Shown piece by piece: positions 1 to 10,761 of a stretch of 64,000 nt of DNA. Source of the DNA: Drechslerella dactyloides (lineage: Eukaryota; Ascomycota; Orbiliomycetes; Orbiliales; Orbiliaceae); the NCBI GenBank assembly GCA_020064725.1, contig JAGTWJ010000008.1, positions 1,736,001-1,800,000 of the forward strand, in the 5' to 3' direction. The translations under genes were made by a program, and so were the position numbers. Under the pieces are notes generated by a model. The model was not told where the DNA came from and did not search any database. It worked only from the letters and a program-made list of their open reading frames with translations. Positions within the stretch are counted from its first letter, which is position 1. Every line of letters begins with the position of its first letter.

Positions 1-665
1 GCGCCTGTGGCACGCCGCAGCTTTGTCTTGGACCGCAAATCAATATGACATATAACGAATATAACGACTGAAGACACGCGAGAGATCAGCATAATGGCCG
101 GAGCATATGTAGTATGAGGGAGGGCGAACTGTTCATGTTCGCTTTTTGTTTGTTGTGTTTTTTCGCCCCAAAGTGTCATTATAGAACATTGGTGATTCGT
201 TCTTTCGTTTTTCTTCCCATGAGGTGATCGCGAACATTTTGTCTCATCGCTTCGAGTTTTTGGCTTTCGTTTTTTTGTTTTCTACATTCTATTACTTCAC
301 TAATAGGCTGCATATCGGTGCCGGAGCCGCTTGGGCCGTTCTTCTTTGTGTATGAGAGGGGGGTTATGCATGGCGTCGACCGATTATGAGTATCATAAGT
401 ATCTTTACTTTTTCATATTAACCATATTTTTTTTCTTTCTTTTCTTCGGATTCTTCGGCATCGGGCTTTGTTGCTGGTGCGTGCAGTCTTCATTTTTCAT
501 TTATCATTTCCTTTTTTTTCTTCTTTTTTATATTTTCGCTTCGATCTTCTTCCTTGTATAGAAACGGTGCCACATATGTACGATATTTTAGTGATAAGAT
601 TAACCTCTGCTTTCTTCATTCCATTGCGTGGCGTTGCTATAGATTATGACTTGCAATCTTTGGTT

Positions 666-880
666 ATGCGTGCGTGCATGCGTGCGTGCTTGCAAGCAGT
701 GTTGATTCAAGCGTGCATGCATGAGGGATAGATAGCTAGCCGTTGACGGATATGCTGTTGGCTGGGGCGTGCATGCATGCAGCATTGATAGCTATCCGTG
801 ATGGGGACGGCGTATCAATGCACAGTCTCGTGGACGCAGCTCTCGGCGCATGCGTGCATGCGTACGTGCGTACGTGCGTG
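666..880. repeat. GTGCGTGC / TGCATGC simple-repeat patches
   Basis: Patches of alternating purine-pyrimidine sequence occur at about 666-690, 712-724, 769-782 and 846-880. They are built from TGCGTGCATGCG-like units. The palindrome TGCATGC recurs in other intergenic stretches of the window. Sequence of this kind is prone to slippage and Z-form structure. No gene is associated with it. Confidence 0.6.
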
Positions 881-1710
881 ATAGGCTTTACTGATAACTA
901 CACTTGATATCGCGATCGATGCATAGGTCCGCTGTGGCGTTGAGGTTATCGTATAGCTTACTGATTTCGCCAGTTTGTTGAGCTGACACTCGTCTGGTAT
1001 TATATGGAGGAGATTCGCGATTGTATTTAGAGCTGGAGATGGTATGAGGGGTGCGTGCAAACATATACTGTTGCTGTGCATATAAATGGGGCATCTACGT
1101 CCTGTTATCAGGCCGATATCAGTATTTACAATAATAGGGCGTAGAATATCCATGTGTATGGATTCTATATCGCTGGCGGATCGATAGATTTATATACGAC
1201 GGCGTAGGTGCAACTTTGTGCCTATGATTCCTGGTAACTACATACAATCCTTCTGTATTCTACCGTGGGTAAGTAGCTACGAATACGGATGGGTCCAGGG
1301 GAACACTCGGTCGATCGACAGGTTTCGTCTAATTGTGAAGCTGTCTAGTCGACGCTCGGTCGCTAGATGTATCGATGGGTCTAGGTTGAATTTAGAATGA
1401 ACATGACATCCGATGCCTTAACAACCCCAGTGTCTAACGAATGCAAAATTCATCATACCCAGCTATAAAATTAAGGAACGACAGAAGTTGAAATCCAAGC
1501 TGGCAGATTACAAAATAAAGAAAATGTTCAAAATCCAAAATATTCCTTGTTATTCGTACTATCGCCCAATCCATTCCAACCATAGCGCCTCAAGATGGCA
1601 ATATATAAACTTCGATGATATCGTGAGTTGATGGTGCGTGCAATGGCCCTCGGAACCAGTCGAAGTATCGATAGTGATCTCATAATATCGGCCCACGACC
1701 ACTGCCCGTT

Positions 1711-1914
1711 TTAGGCAGCGTTCGTCGCCACAAGCAGTATCACGCCTGGCTCCGGTTGGAGCACGGGGCGGGGCCTGGTCTTCAGACTCTGCCGAATTAT
1801 ATATCCGACGGCGATCAATACGGTGAGGCCGACGGTACCGCAGACCAACGCTACGGTGACGGCGGTAGACAAGCCGTGTCGGTCTCTGCCATAGTACCGG
1901 CTTGTAAGAGGCAT
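1711..1914 (-). CDS. Possible small single-pass membrane protein (unrecognised)
   Basis: A 67-residue frame starts at an ATG (1912-1914). It has a short basic N-terminus (about residues 1-13), one strong hydrophobic segment (about 16-40, Ala/Val/Gly/Leu/Ile), a basic flank with RQSLKTRPRP, and a short tail. The frame stays open about 17 codons upstream of the ATG, so this could instead be the last exon of a spliced gene. No upstream exon was found. I do not recognise a family, and chance ORFs of this length are common here. Only the membrane-like composition supports it. Confidence 0.25.
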   Translation of the reverse strand: MPLTSRYYGRDRHGLSTAVTVALVCGTVGLTVLIAVGYIIRQSLKTRPRPVLQPEPGVILLVATNAA

Positions 1915-2515
1915 CTTATTGTGTATTCGCTCGTCGTATTTCTTGCTGTTATCGCTATGAGAAGCTGATTAGACCTCTGTCTTTGATTCTGAGTATACTA
2001 TTATATCCAATGTTTTTTTAACTAGTGGTGACGACACTTACGGTCACAAGCGGACGAACTGCCAGTTATTGGTCGTGGCAAGGAAGGGTTTGGTTTACGA
2101 GACCAATTGTTATCCAATGGACCGTTCTTTCGAAAGGGTAGCGAAATATATAATGTGATCAAATTTTATAATTCTCCAGTACGGAATAACGTGTCTAAAG
2201 TAAATTATATTGGTCAATATTTGTCTATTTTAGTGGAACTTTCAGGATAATTCAGTTCTCCGTCAAGATGGCTTACCACTAAGCTTTCGACTTCTATATA
2301 CTGAGTGGACTTTATAGAGCAGAGGTATCCGGCCAGCTTGCACTGTTGTAGCAATCGAATGCATAGATAGTAAGGTACACAACCCTCATTATATACCAGA
2401 TTTTTGCTCACAAGTAGAACTATCGATTTACTCTCAGACCGCGAGCCTCGAGGTAGTCAGTATCAAGCAAGACTACAAGCCGGCAACTAGTTGGCGAACG
2501 GGCAGCGGGTAGAAT

Positions 2516-2657
2516 AATCCTTGTTCCAAAAGTGGTTTTCAGCGAATCAGCGGCTCAGTTGTTGTTGGAGCAGACTCCACCGTACGACCCTTTGATGCAC
2601 CAAATGCTCATCACGCAGGGCGCTGATTCGTCGAAAACCACTTTTGGAGCAAGGATT
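2516..2657. repeat. Imperfect 37-bp inverted repeat (hairpin or MITE-like)
   Basis: The left arm (2516-2552) and right arm (2621-2657) are reverse complements at 34 of 37 positions, separated by 68 bases. Both arms contain AATCCTTG, CCAAAAGTGG and CGAATCAGCG. There are no clear target-site duplications. It could be a decayed miniature inverted-repeat element or an inverted duplication. It lies about 280 bases upstream of the Clr5-ankyrin start codon. Confidence 0.7.
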
Positions 2658-2934
2658 GTGCTTTCGTGGCGTTGGCCTCTCCTGTATTGGAAGGTTTGGC
2701 CATCGAGAACAGCTTCTGGCTGAGCTTGCTGTTCAACCACCAAATGCACACAACTAGCAAGGCTACAACAATCCGATATGGGCATAGCTAAGGGGGGCGG
2801 ACGAATTGCAACATAAAAGGCCTGGTGATGGTACTGTTTCGCCTGGGTGAATATCCAACGCCAGCCTCCAGAAACTTCATATCCTGAGCATCTAGTATCA
2901 ATTTGTCCACCTATACATCCAACTTCAGCCCAGC

Positions 2935-5900
2935 ATGGCCGAACTTGATAAGTTCAAAGACGAAATAATCTATAGATACTGCCACGAAAATTGGACGCTC
3001 AACAAAGTTGTCGCGAAATTCAACGAAGCATATGGTTTCAATTTTACGTATATCTCCCACCAACAGCTTTGACAATGTAGATACATGTCACGTTTGCTAA
3101 TGAACTGTTAGCCGACACGAATACCATGGACGTCTCCGGAAATGGGGCGTGCGAAAATATTTGCACAAAAAAGATCTGCTCGAGCTGGAACGAACGATGG
3201 CGTCTCAGGCAGGCTATGGCAGAACGGACTCTGTTGTTCTTTTGAACGGACAAACTCCTCTTTCACGGAAGCAATACGACAGACGGCTTCAGCGACTTAG
3301 CTTCACGGACAGAATCATCGGGCCGTTAGGTAAGAAAATCTCAAGTATTACCGGTTATAATCGTCGTCAATAATCATTCCATTCTGACCAGCTTTTTGAT
3401 TCTTTCCAGATAATACCGGTCGTACTCAAGACAATACGGCAGCTTCTACGGCGAGACTCGAAGCTCACTTACCCCTCAGGGATGAAGATTTCGTCATCAG
3501 AAACAAGCCGTCAATACCGCAGTTCGTGATGAATAATTTGCCAACATCGCTACTGGAGGAGATACTTCTTAAGCGGTTCCAAAGTCTTGCGATTTCACCT
3601 CAGGGTCAAGGTTCCGTTGAGCTTGATACCTTGAAAGTCCACCCTGCCTTCGTGGTCTTGAAACTCATCTTGTTCATGCTTGTCAATGGCGACTGGTGGC
3701 CTCACAAAGTTCATCCGTTGTTGAATCAGATGGACGTCCTAGGCCCTCGTCCAGTTTTAACATGGTTCTTGAGCTACGACTCTGGATCAATACAAGCCAT
3801 CTGCAATAGTCTTCTCCCGATACTCTACCTCAGAGGCGACAAGGATCTCATATTTTCGATCCTCCAGTCCCACCAGGATATCAGTATCGATCTCTATAAA
3901 ATCTTGGACGGGTGCGTAAGACATGTGACGTACAGCGGCTACATCACGAGCGACAACGAGTTTTTCTTTCACCCGTACTCAGAATTCTGGCAACCCAGAC
4001 CGGGAGCAGCCGAGAGTAGGCAGTTCTCAATACATACACCAGCTGTGATAGAACAGCTTCGCAAAAACCGAATCCGACCTAGCTCGATCTTTGAAGCACA
4101 AACCTTGTTGTTCGCCTGCAAAGCTGTACTCGGTGACTTATCTCCTTTCTTCGAGCTATGGGATCCGGATGTGACAACAGTGGCCGATATGGAAACCTCG
4201 AAAGATTGGACGAAGAACTTTCGCTTGCTACCTCTGTTTACAGATAATGCAGATCACATCAGGCTGTTATCCGCCCGGGGTTTCTCCCTGGGGCTCGCAC
4301 ATATGCTATTAGCAGCAATTTCACAAAACAACATCGAAGCAATTAAAAATATCTGCAGTACCCTTTCCGACTTGGGAAGAATTGATCCGACAACGGGAAC
4401 TGATCTGATCAGAGCTCTTGTGGTCGGTGAAAAGGCATTAAATCTGGGAGCGTTGAGTGGGATCCTGGAGGCCGCGGCACAGGAAACAGTCAAATTGAGA
4501 CTCCCCTCTGACGACAATGAACAACCTTCTTCGTGGTACGACCACTTGGCTCTGTACCTTGGCAGCATCCGGGGAAACATCACGGACTCGATGATAAAGC
4601 TTTTGGAATCCAAGTACCGTAGCCCCGAAGCTGACATTAAAGATCTTCATCATGCGGTGAACTGTTTCCAAGCTGGTGGATATCTTAGAGCGGAAGAGGA
4701 ATACCTAGACTTCAATTATCCACTACGACTATGGGGCAGGATTACTTTCCATAATTCATCGCGGATCCTAAGAGCAGTGTTCAAGCTCGGAGTCCACCCT
4801 TCAGCAACGAAGCTGTGGCCTTCCATTTGGAAACACTTCTTCCAGCGGGCAGCGCACAAACAAGACTATGATATCGAGCTGTTAAACCTGTTCTTGGATG
4901 CTGGGGCCGATATCAACGGATCAATTGAATTCGAATACCTTCTCGGCGAACGGAGCTTAGCCGATATTTGCAAAGTCGCAACCAGAGTGGGATTCGGAGA
5001 CCGGACACCACTTGCTCTGGCATTCTATCTGACATGGCCGGATATCTTCACATTGATCTTATCACGGGGCGCCAAAATAGAGACGAGCGTCTTGTCGCGC
5101 AAAAGACAACAGTTGAGGGGGGAGAGTCTAGAGTTCCTCGATGCCGTAGGAATGAGAGATAATATCAAAATCAAGGCTCTCTGGGAGGCAAGACTTGTGA
5201 TCCTCGCCGTCAAAAAGATAGATCCGACGATCCTTCACACCGAAGAGGGATTTGCGGAGCTAGTTCAGCATATTTTGGATACTTGTCCGAACACCTCGGA
5301 CTCTCCGAAAAAGATGTTCTGGCCCTGGGTGGAATACACCGCGAAGCTCAAGGCCAAAGATGATCATTACAAAAGATGCCTGGAAGTTATCCGGTATCTG
5401 ATCAACCCCAATAGCAGCTCCACGGGAGAAGATCCGTGGGATAACCCGTATCTAACCATCCAACAAAGTTTCACGGATGATGAAGCCAGAAAAACGGTAA
5501 ACCAGGTAATAATCGAAGACAAGCCGGACCTTTTGGAATTGTTGATACGATGCCCCGCAGGAAGCCAGATCTGGAACAAGGTAGATCATGTGGAATGGCG
5601 GTTTGTTGACCTGGCGGCAACGTTCAGTTTGGATTGCCTGAAAGTCTTGAAAGGACTAGGTATAACGATAGAAGCTGCAGAACTTGCTGGTTCCCGACCA
5701 CTTTCACGTTGCGTCGAAGCCAATGACATCGACACGATCAAATACCTCCTCGCTGAAGGTGCGAACATATACGCAACCAAAAAGATATGGACTGCGTCAG
5801 AGTCCGTATTCATGTCCGCTGTCGAACAGGCTGTGTGCAGAAGGAAGATTGATATTGTAAGTTTGTTTCTGGAAGTCGACCCGAGCTGTTACGATCAAGC

Positions 5901-5994
5901 CCAAGCTGTTGCGGAAAATTTCAATATCCCGGAGCTCCAGAAATACCTTAAATGGTGGAAGCAGAAAAACGATAGCGCTGGCACAAATCCTTGA
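2935..5994 (+). CDS. Clr5-domain and ankyrin-repeat protein
   Basis: This gene is built from three exons (2935-3047, 3112-3329, 3410-5994) and encodes 971 residues. Both introns have canonical GT/AG ends, and the first has a GCTAATG branch site. Splicing of the first intron completes a Clr5 domain at about residues 6-55 (an acidic start, then NWTLNKVV, then a RLRKWGVRK ending), the N-terminal fungal domain named after Clr5. A second partial RKQYDRRLQRL motif follows. The long third exon is mainly helical. It shows degenerate ankyrin-type units near residues 597 (LFLDAGADIN), 643 (TPLALAF...LILSRGAKIE) and 872 (YLLAEGANI). Fungal Clr5-ankyrin proteins form a large, poorly characterised family, probably in nucleic-acid or protein recognition. 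A specific role cannot be assigned. The 5' exons are certain enough that 3526 should not be used as the start. Confidence 0.85.
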
Positions 5995-6204
5995 GATGCG
6001 CTATTCAGCAAGCTACAAGGGATGACAAATCCGTTTGTATGTAATGATAAAAGGTTGAATGGAAACTGGGCAACGATGGTATCCAAGGAAAGCATTTCGT
6101 TCTAGGATGTGGGTATGTGGTATGAGTCAATGATAGATTGTATTCCCTTGAAAGCATATTGTGGGAGGGCGAAATAGGCAATTTATGTATGTTCGTGGCT
6201 CATT

Positions 6205-6558
6205 CTACCTCGCGAACCGACAACAGATACAAAACTCATCCGCAGCACCAGGATATCCATCCGCGCGATATGTCAGAACCTCGTCCTCCGTCCTGATATT
6301 ACGGTTCAGGTCGAGGTATCTGGTCACCCCAGCGATCTTAGCGTGCAAAGTATGCCCATTGGTCAACCCCACGCTGCCAGCGTCAACTCCAGTCTCCAAT
6401 CCGCTTCTGCCGAATACCAGATTCCCGTCGCGAACGCCCACAATGGGATACAAATCCACCTCCGTCAGTCCAATTTCGTCGCTGAAATACTGCAGGTATC
6501 TTCCGTCCCTCAGTGCCATATCGATGCGACTCAGCTCCAGTCTGTCGATCACAACCAT
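6205..6558 (-). CDS. Cyanovirin-N homology (CVNH) lectin-like protein
   Basis: The protein has about 117 residues from the ATG at 6558; an in-frame ATG at 6597 would add 13. It follows the two-repeat CVNH pattern. Repeat one has SRIDMALRDGRYL, then a VDL strand, then DGNLVFG. Repeat two has VGLTNGHTLHA, then the strand YLDLNRNI, then EDEVLTY. Known CVNH proteins are small beta-barrel lectins that bind mannose-type glycans; fungal ones are often cytosolic. No signal peptide is evident. The core lacks the paired cysteines of cyanovirin itself, as in many fungal members; cysteines occur only in the tail (CICC). The family assignment rests on pattern recognition, not a search. The start is uncertain, and an upstream exon is possible. 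Confidence 0.65.
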   Translation of the reverse strand: MVVIDRLELSRIDMALRDGRYLQYFSDEIGLTEVDLYPIVGVRDGNLVFGRSGLETGVDAGSVGLTNGHTLHAKIAGVTRYLDLNRNIRTEDEVLTYRADGYPGAADEFCICCRFAR

Positions 6559-7783
6559 TGCGAATCGAAAAGTTTTCTTGTATCGCTTGCCAAACATCAG
6601 TAGAAGAAACAGGGAACATTGCTTCGACCTATAACTATACCTTCTACGCTGTAGAAGTAGTAACAATAACCTTTAGAACTAGTCTTGTGTCTAGCACCAC
6701 CCTGCCTTGTTGTCTAGGCTACCATTAACGTAAATCTCTTACAATGAGATGCGGAGATACACCAACATTCAATTGAGCAAGCACGTGAAAGTAGACGTAT
6801 ATTCAGTGGATTTGGCGGCGGGCGGGAAGCTTATCGCGATGGCGGAAGATCTGGTGATGGGGCAGAGTGCTTGAGAAAACACCCGGTACACAATGGTTAT
6901 ATGCTACATGAAGTGATATCGCGGGACTGTAGTATCACATAATCGGTGCGGGGATGCATACAGGAAGCATGTGCCAAGCTCCGTTCCTTCAGCCGTCTAT
7001 CACATTTGACACAAAGGTTTGGATCGATACATGCACACAAGCGACCATCGCTTCAAATTGCCGTCTCCATTGTTTGTTCTAGAAATTGTGCATGCAACAA
7101 CAACTAGCCGAGCCAGGATACAGGGGATCCGGGAGGGGCAAATCTGCAATAGAGTAGAATCCCGACGCCGCGATAAAAGGCAAACTAAACTAAAGTCTTA
7201 AGACTTTACTTACGAAATTCAAGAGTTCCGCGTGAAAGCATATCGAAATGAACTCTCGATTGATAATGGACTTAGTAGACAAATATGAACTGCTGAATCC
7301 GCAGACTTAGCCGCCGAAAAATACAAGTGCATGCAAAGGATAGGTCCTATATGCATATGGCCATATGGCCGGACCAACCCCTTCCTCAACTTTCTTCGCC
7401 CTGTCTACTATTCCTTAGGTATTTAATTGTTGGCCCTTTCCTACGCTTATCTCATGCGTTTTCCGACTCCGCCTGGCGATGACTAATCAATCCTGCAGCT
7501 CGGTCGGCGGACCGCTGCTATTCATCAGCCTTGCATTGATCTGTTGGTCGACGGATAAAATTCCCACACAGAATTGTGTTGCCAGCACGTCATATCATGA
7601 TTGTGCCGAACCGAACCGTGGGAGGTCTGGTGTATGCATATGAAGCTTTGGGCTGCTATAATAGACGTTGATAAGCAAAATACCTAGACCAGCCCATACT
7701 AGAGCTAGGAACAAAATTTGAGTAGCAATAAGTCCACGCGTTACAGTCTGATGCTGGGTCCTCAAGCCGCTGCATTCAGAGGT

Positions 7784-7840
7784 TTATACGTTAGCTCTAC
7801 ATTTGCATCGTGATCGGTCGTTTGATAAGCTAACGTATAA
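7784..7840. repeat. 13-bp inverted repeat
   Basis: TTATACGTTAGCT (7784-7796) is the exact reverse complement of AGCTAACGTATAA (7828-7840), with a 31-base spacer. It lies in non-coding sequence. It could be a hairpin or a pair of regulator half-sites; its function is unknown. Confidence 0.7.
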
Positions 7841-8441
7841 CCCGGCCCACAAACCGGCTCTATCTCTTCGTGTTGATGAGTAATGGGTCATGCGGGCTCA
7901 CAACTATTCACACATTAGTTCTCTTGGCTTGCGTATGTCATATTGGGTCCTCGTTCAGCTCCGATTCACAGCTAACAAGCTATTCCACTTGACCTATGTA
8001 ACATTGTGAAAAGATGGAGCTCATCGAGCTCATAGAATATTACCGGCGTACGAGAACAGACTGCAATCTATAAGGGCTAGCATTCGTGCTCTAGATCCAG
8101 GAATATATGTAACCTGATTCTATCAACACAAGTGGAGTCAGCCCCAGCCTGCACTGATGTATTGGCAACCGACTGGACTAAGATTCGGCAGACTAGCCCA
8201 CTAAAGTTGCATTCGGCTACTCGCACAAGATAAACGCTCCTCGACAATACGAACCTTTGCATCTCTCGACCGGATCTCATTGAGCCCGTGTTGCAATGAC
8301 CATCCCGCCCTACTTGTCCACTGAGAAGTATTTATAACCCATAATTTCATCATATATTCGTAGCTATCAGTACGCCTACAGTTCTTGTTCTAAATTCAAA
8401 AGGAGAATTCAGCTACAACTATACTCGCCATCGCTTCCATA

Positions 8442-8531
8442 GTAAGTAACATTATCTTGAAGCAATTCCGAATTCGATGGGCAGCTAGCTACACAACCAG
8501 GCAGATTACTGACAATTTGAAGAACATATAG
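8442..8531 (+). other. Probable 5'-UTR intron
   Basis: The donor GTAAGT at 8442, a TTACTGAC branch site and the acceptor ATATAG ending at 8531 make a good 90-base intron. It ends 12 bases before the ATG at 8544. A TTTATAA box about 100 bases upstream of the donor fits a transcript starting near 8365-8400. The intron supports the following small ORF as a real, spliced gene. Confidence 0.6.
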
Positions 8532-8543
8532 ACGTTTTTAAAA

Positions 8544-8867
8544 ATGTCTTTCACTCTCAAAGCCGACGTCACCATCGACAACCAAAGTGACACAGACCTC
8601 GAATTCAAGGACATCTCCCCCGGTGACGCTGTCGGCGGCGACCCAGCACCCTGGCCAGCAAAGATCCCCGCCAAGACAAAAACGCCACCTTTCACCGTCT
8701 CCGTGTTTCGACCGCGCTTGACGACCGTCGTGTTGGACTATGGCGCTGCAACTTTCTCGTTCACGTCGGATGAGAAGGGTACGAAGATCAAAGCTACAAC
8801 TCCGGAGGCAGCTGTTACGTATGAGGGTGGAACGTATAGCGTGCAAGTCGTTTTCACGCATTCGTAG
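8544..8867 (+). CDS. Small beta-rich protein, paralogue 1 (family uncertain)
   Basis: The protein has 107 residues, no signal peptide and no cysteines. Alternating hydrophobic residues suggest a beta-sandwich. It is clearly related to the next plus-strand gene at 9819-10151. Both begin with VTIDN(Q/N)SD, have a central PRL...V..(D/E)Y.GATF block, then SDE.G, and end in a beta strand. Codon choice strongly favours C-ending codons, suggesting good expression. The size and the opening strand VTIDNxSDxDL recall small fungal beta-sandwich proteins such as aegerolysins, but the aegerolysin Trp/Cys signature is not seen, so I leave the family open. The start is supported by the 5'-UTR intron and by alignment with the paralogue. 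Confidence 0.75.
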   Translation: MSFTLKADVTIDNQSDTDLEFKDISPGDAVGGDPAPWPAKIPAKTKTPPFTVSVFRPRLTTVVLDYGAATFSFTSDEKGTKIKATTPEAAVTYEGGTYSVQVVFTHS

Positions 8868-9818
8868 GGATCCGGTGGATATATAGGAGGAGATAGACGT
8901 CCTCCGAGTCGACTTTAGAGACGGCGATGTCGCGACGATTACTATACTGTTTGGCGAGCAAATTGGTGTCTGCCGCCAGTGCAATCAGACATCTAGTCGA
9001 CTGATAGTTATCAAAATCTATCATATCTTTCTAATATCAATCCAATAATACACGTTCGAGTTGTAAGCATATAATATGTAGATTTCACAGTGTGGTTTAT
9101 ATCTCGCAATGCTGCTAAAATGATAATCGAACTTAGATCTTCTAAGGTGATGACATCAGGCTGCGTTAGGTAAATATGTGATACGTTGCGATTAGCCGAA
9201 TATCGAGTGTTCTCGAATTAATTATCGATCAAGATTAATAAGGCATGTACTTCTATCTTGGGCTGCCCGGTGCCCGGAATAACACCCATTGCGCTGTGGA
9301 GCTAACTGCACGCTCTTTTGGTGGGACCTTCGAAATACAGAATGCAACATGGTTTGGTTGAAAGAACCGGCCAACCGTTCACGTACGCACACGTGGGGAC
9401 AATCCAGAGCGCAGTTTCTTCCATAATCAGTCTTATTGACACGTTTTCGTATGGAACTTGACTCCACGCCGCATGTCGCGGGCAAATCCGCTCTGATACG
9501 ACCTTCCATGCACTCTCGGAGAACATTTAGGGGAGTATATATGACCGCTACTTGCACCATTTTTTCTGAACTATTTTGTTGGATATCGCTACGTGGTATC
9601 TACAAGATTCAATAAAGAATGACATAAAGTGTATGAAGATATATCAATATCACAAGCAGAATCATATTCACTGTCGTTTGGCTCACGAGGCAACGTATTC
9701 CTTGACTGTATAGGACCCCTCCGAATCTATATACATCCACAGTCTACCAAGCTTTACTAACTGATGTTCGATTGATGAACAAGCCCAGGAGATTTTTGCA
9801 CTGAGCCAAACCTTGAAG
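8868..9818 (+). other. Spacer between the two paralogues
   Basis: No gene is supported. Overlapping frames on the minus strand (about 9222-9560) have no recognisable features. The right end is the promoter and leader of the second paralogue. Confidence 0.6.
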
Positions 9819-10151
9819 ATGGCCTACGTCTTCTCCGTCGCAGTCACTATCGACAACAACAGCGACAACGACCTGACCCTCAACAAATGCACCATCACAA
9901 AATCCGACGGGCGGGAATTTCTCGAAGAGGAAGTATGTCCTAAAGTTATCCACGCTCAGAATTCGGCGACATTCAAGGTCCCATTTATCAGCCCACGGTT
10001 ATGCAAGGTCACGATGGAGTATGACGGGGCCACGTTTTGGTATCTGTCAGATGAGATGGGCCAGGATGTCAAGGAGTTTGGCCCGGCAGGAGCCAAGTTG
10101 GACACGGGCCCGAAGCTATACGATCGCACCATCACTTGGGAGTATTCATAA
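9819..10151 (+). CDS. Small beta-rich protein, paralogue 2 (family uncertain)
   Basis: The protein has 110 residues from the ATG at 9819 (start MAYVF), chosen because it aligns with MSFTL of the paralogue at 8544-8867. It shares VTIDNNSD near the start, SPRL...MEYDGATF in the middle and SDEMG after it. It ends in an aromatic strand (TITWEYS). It differs in having two cysteines (CTITK and EEVCP regions) and a charged loop EFLEEEV. No signal peptide or intron is seen. The two genes lie in the same orientation about 950 bases apart, so a tandem duplication followed by divergence is the simplest reading. Function unknown. Confidence 0.75.
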   Translation: MAYVFSVAVTIDNNSDNDLTLNKCTITKSDGREFLEEEVCPKVIHAQNSATFKVPFISPRLCKVTMEYDGATFWYLSDEMGQDVKEFGPAGAKLDTGPKLYDRTITWEYS

Positions 10152-10761
10152 ATCAAGTTGGGGAGTAGATTTTCCGTTTGACTAAAAGACAAATACAGTG
10201 TTTGCTCAGCCATGTAATGACTTTAGGAAGGAGCTAGCTGCTGTTCAAACCTATAGAATTAACTCTGCCTACAAAAAAGCCTGAAATACTGACAGACACA
10301 TATTACTATCTAAGGCATACTATATTTGAGGCCCATTCGTTTCAGTAGGAGCTAAATAAGATTAAGGAATCATCCCGGCGATTAAGAGTCCAGCCACTAG
10401 CCCACAGGCCTAATCGTTGGGGAAATCAAATAAAAACGCTGAACAAGAAGAAATGCTCAAATTTAGTTGATTTGATCGCTCTCTCGCCACTAACGTTTGA
10501 ACTATCTGAGTTTACTTCGATTTAGCTTCCAAGTCTGAGATAGAGTACGAAGCACTGTCGAGTTTTGTGGCACGTACTTTCTTGGGTCAAACGCTGCTAT
10601 GTTCTCAATTCTAACGTCATTAAATCTAAAACTAAGACATCCCCGAATATGTACATAAGTCTAAGGTACCTTACTAGTATACAAAAAGACTTCAAAAAAC
10701 CCAGAGTCTACAGTCTATTACCCCGCGAACATCTCTATGACTATCTGTAATAATCGTCCAA
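10152..10761. other. Intergenic, convergent 3' ends
   Basis: AT-rich sequence between the plus-strand paralogue and the minus-strand protease. Short frames only; nothing recognised. Confidence 0.6.

Larger units (their letters stand above)
1..2934. other. Gene-poor stretch left of the Clr5-ankyrin gene
   Basis: No convincing gene is visible. The first 600 bases are rich in T runs. Between about 660 and 880 there are imperfect runs of alternating GTGCGTGC and TGCATGC units. One short minus-strand frame at 1711-1914 carries a single hydrophobic segment and is listed separately. A long imperfect hairpin at 2516-2657 is also listed separately. The open frames on both strands overlap each other and show no domain or splice structure. 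Confidence 0.6.
6559..8543. other. Intergenic, AT-rich, with one inverted repeat
   Basis: No gene is supported. The stretch holds a 13-bp perfect inverted repeat (7784-7796 with 7828-7840), a short palindromic run around 7360-7380 containing CATATGGCCATATG, and at its right end the promoter and 5' leader of the next gene. A TTTATAA element sits near 8331-8337. Confidence 0.6.
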
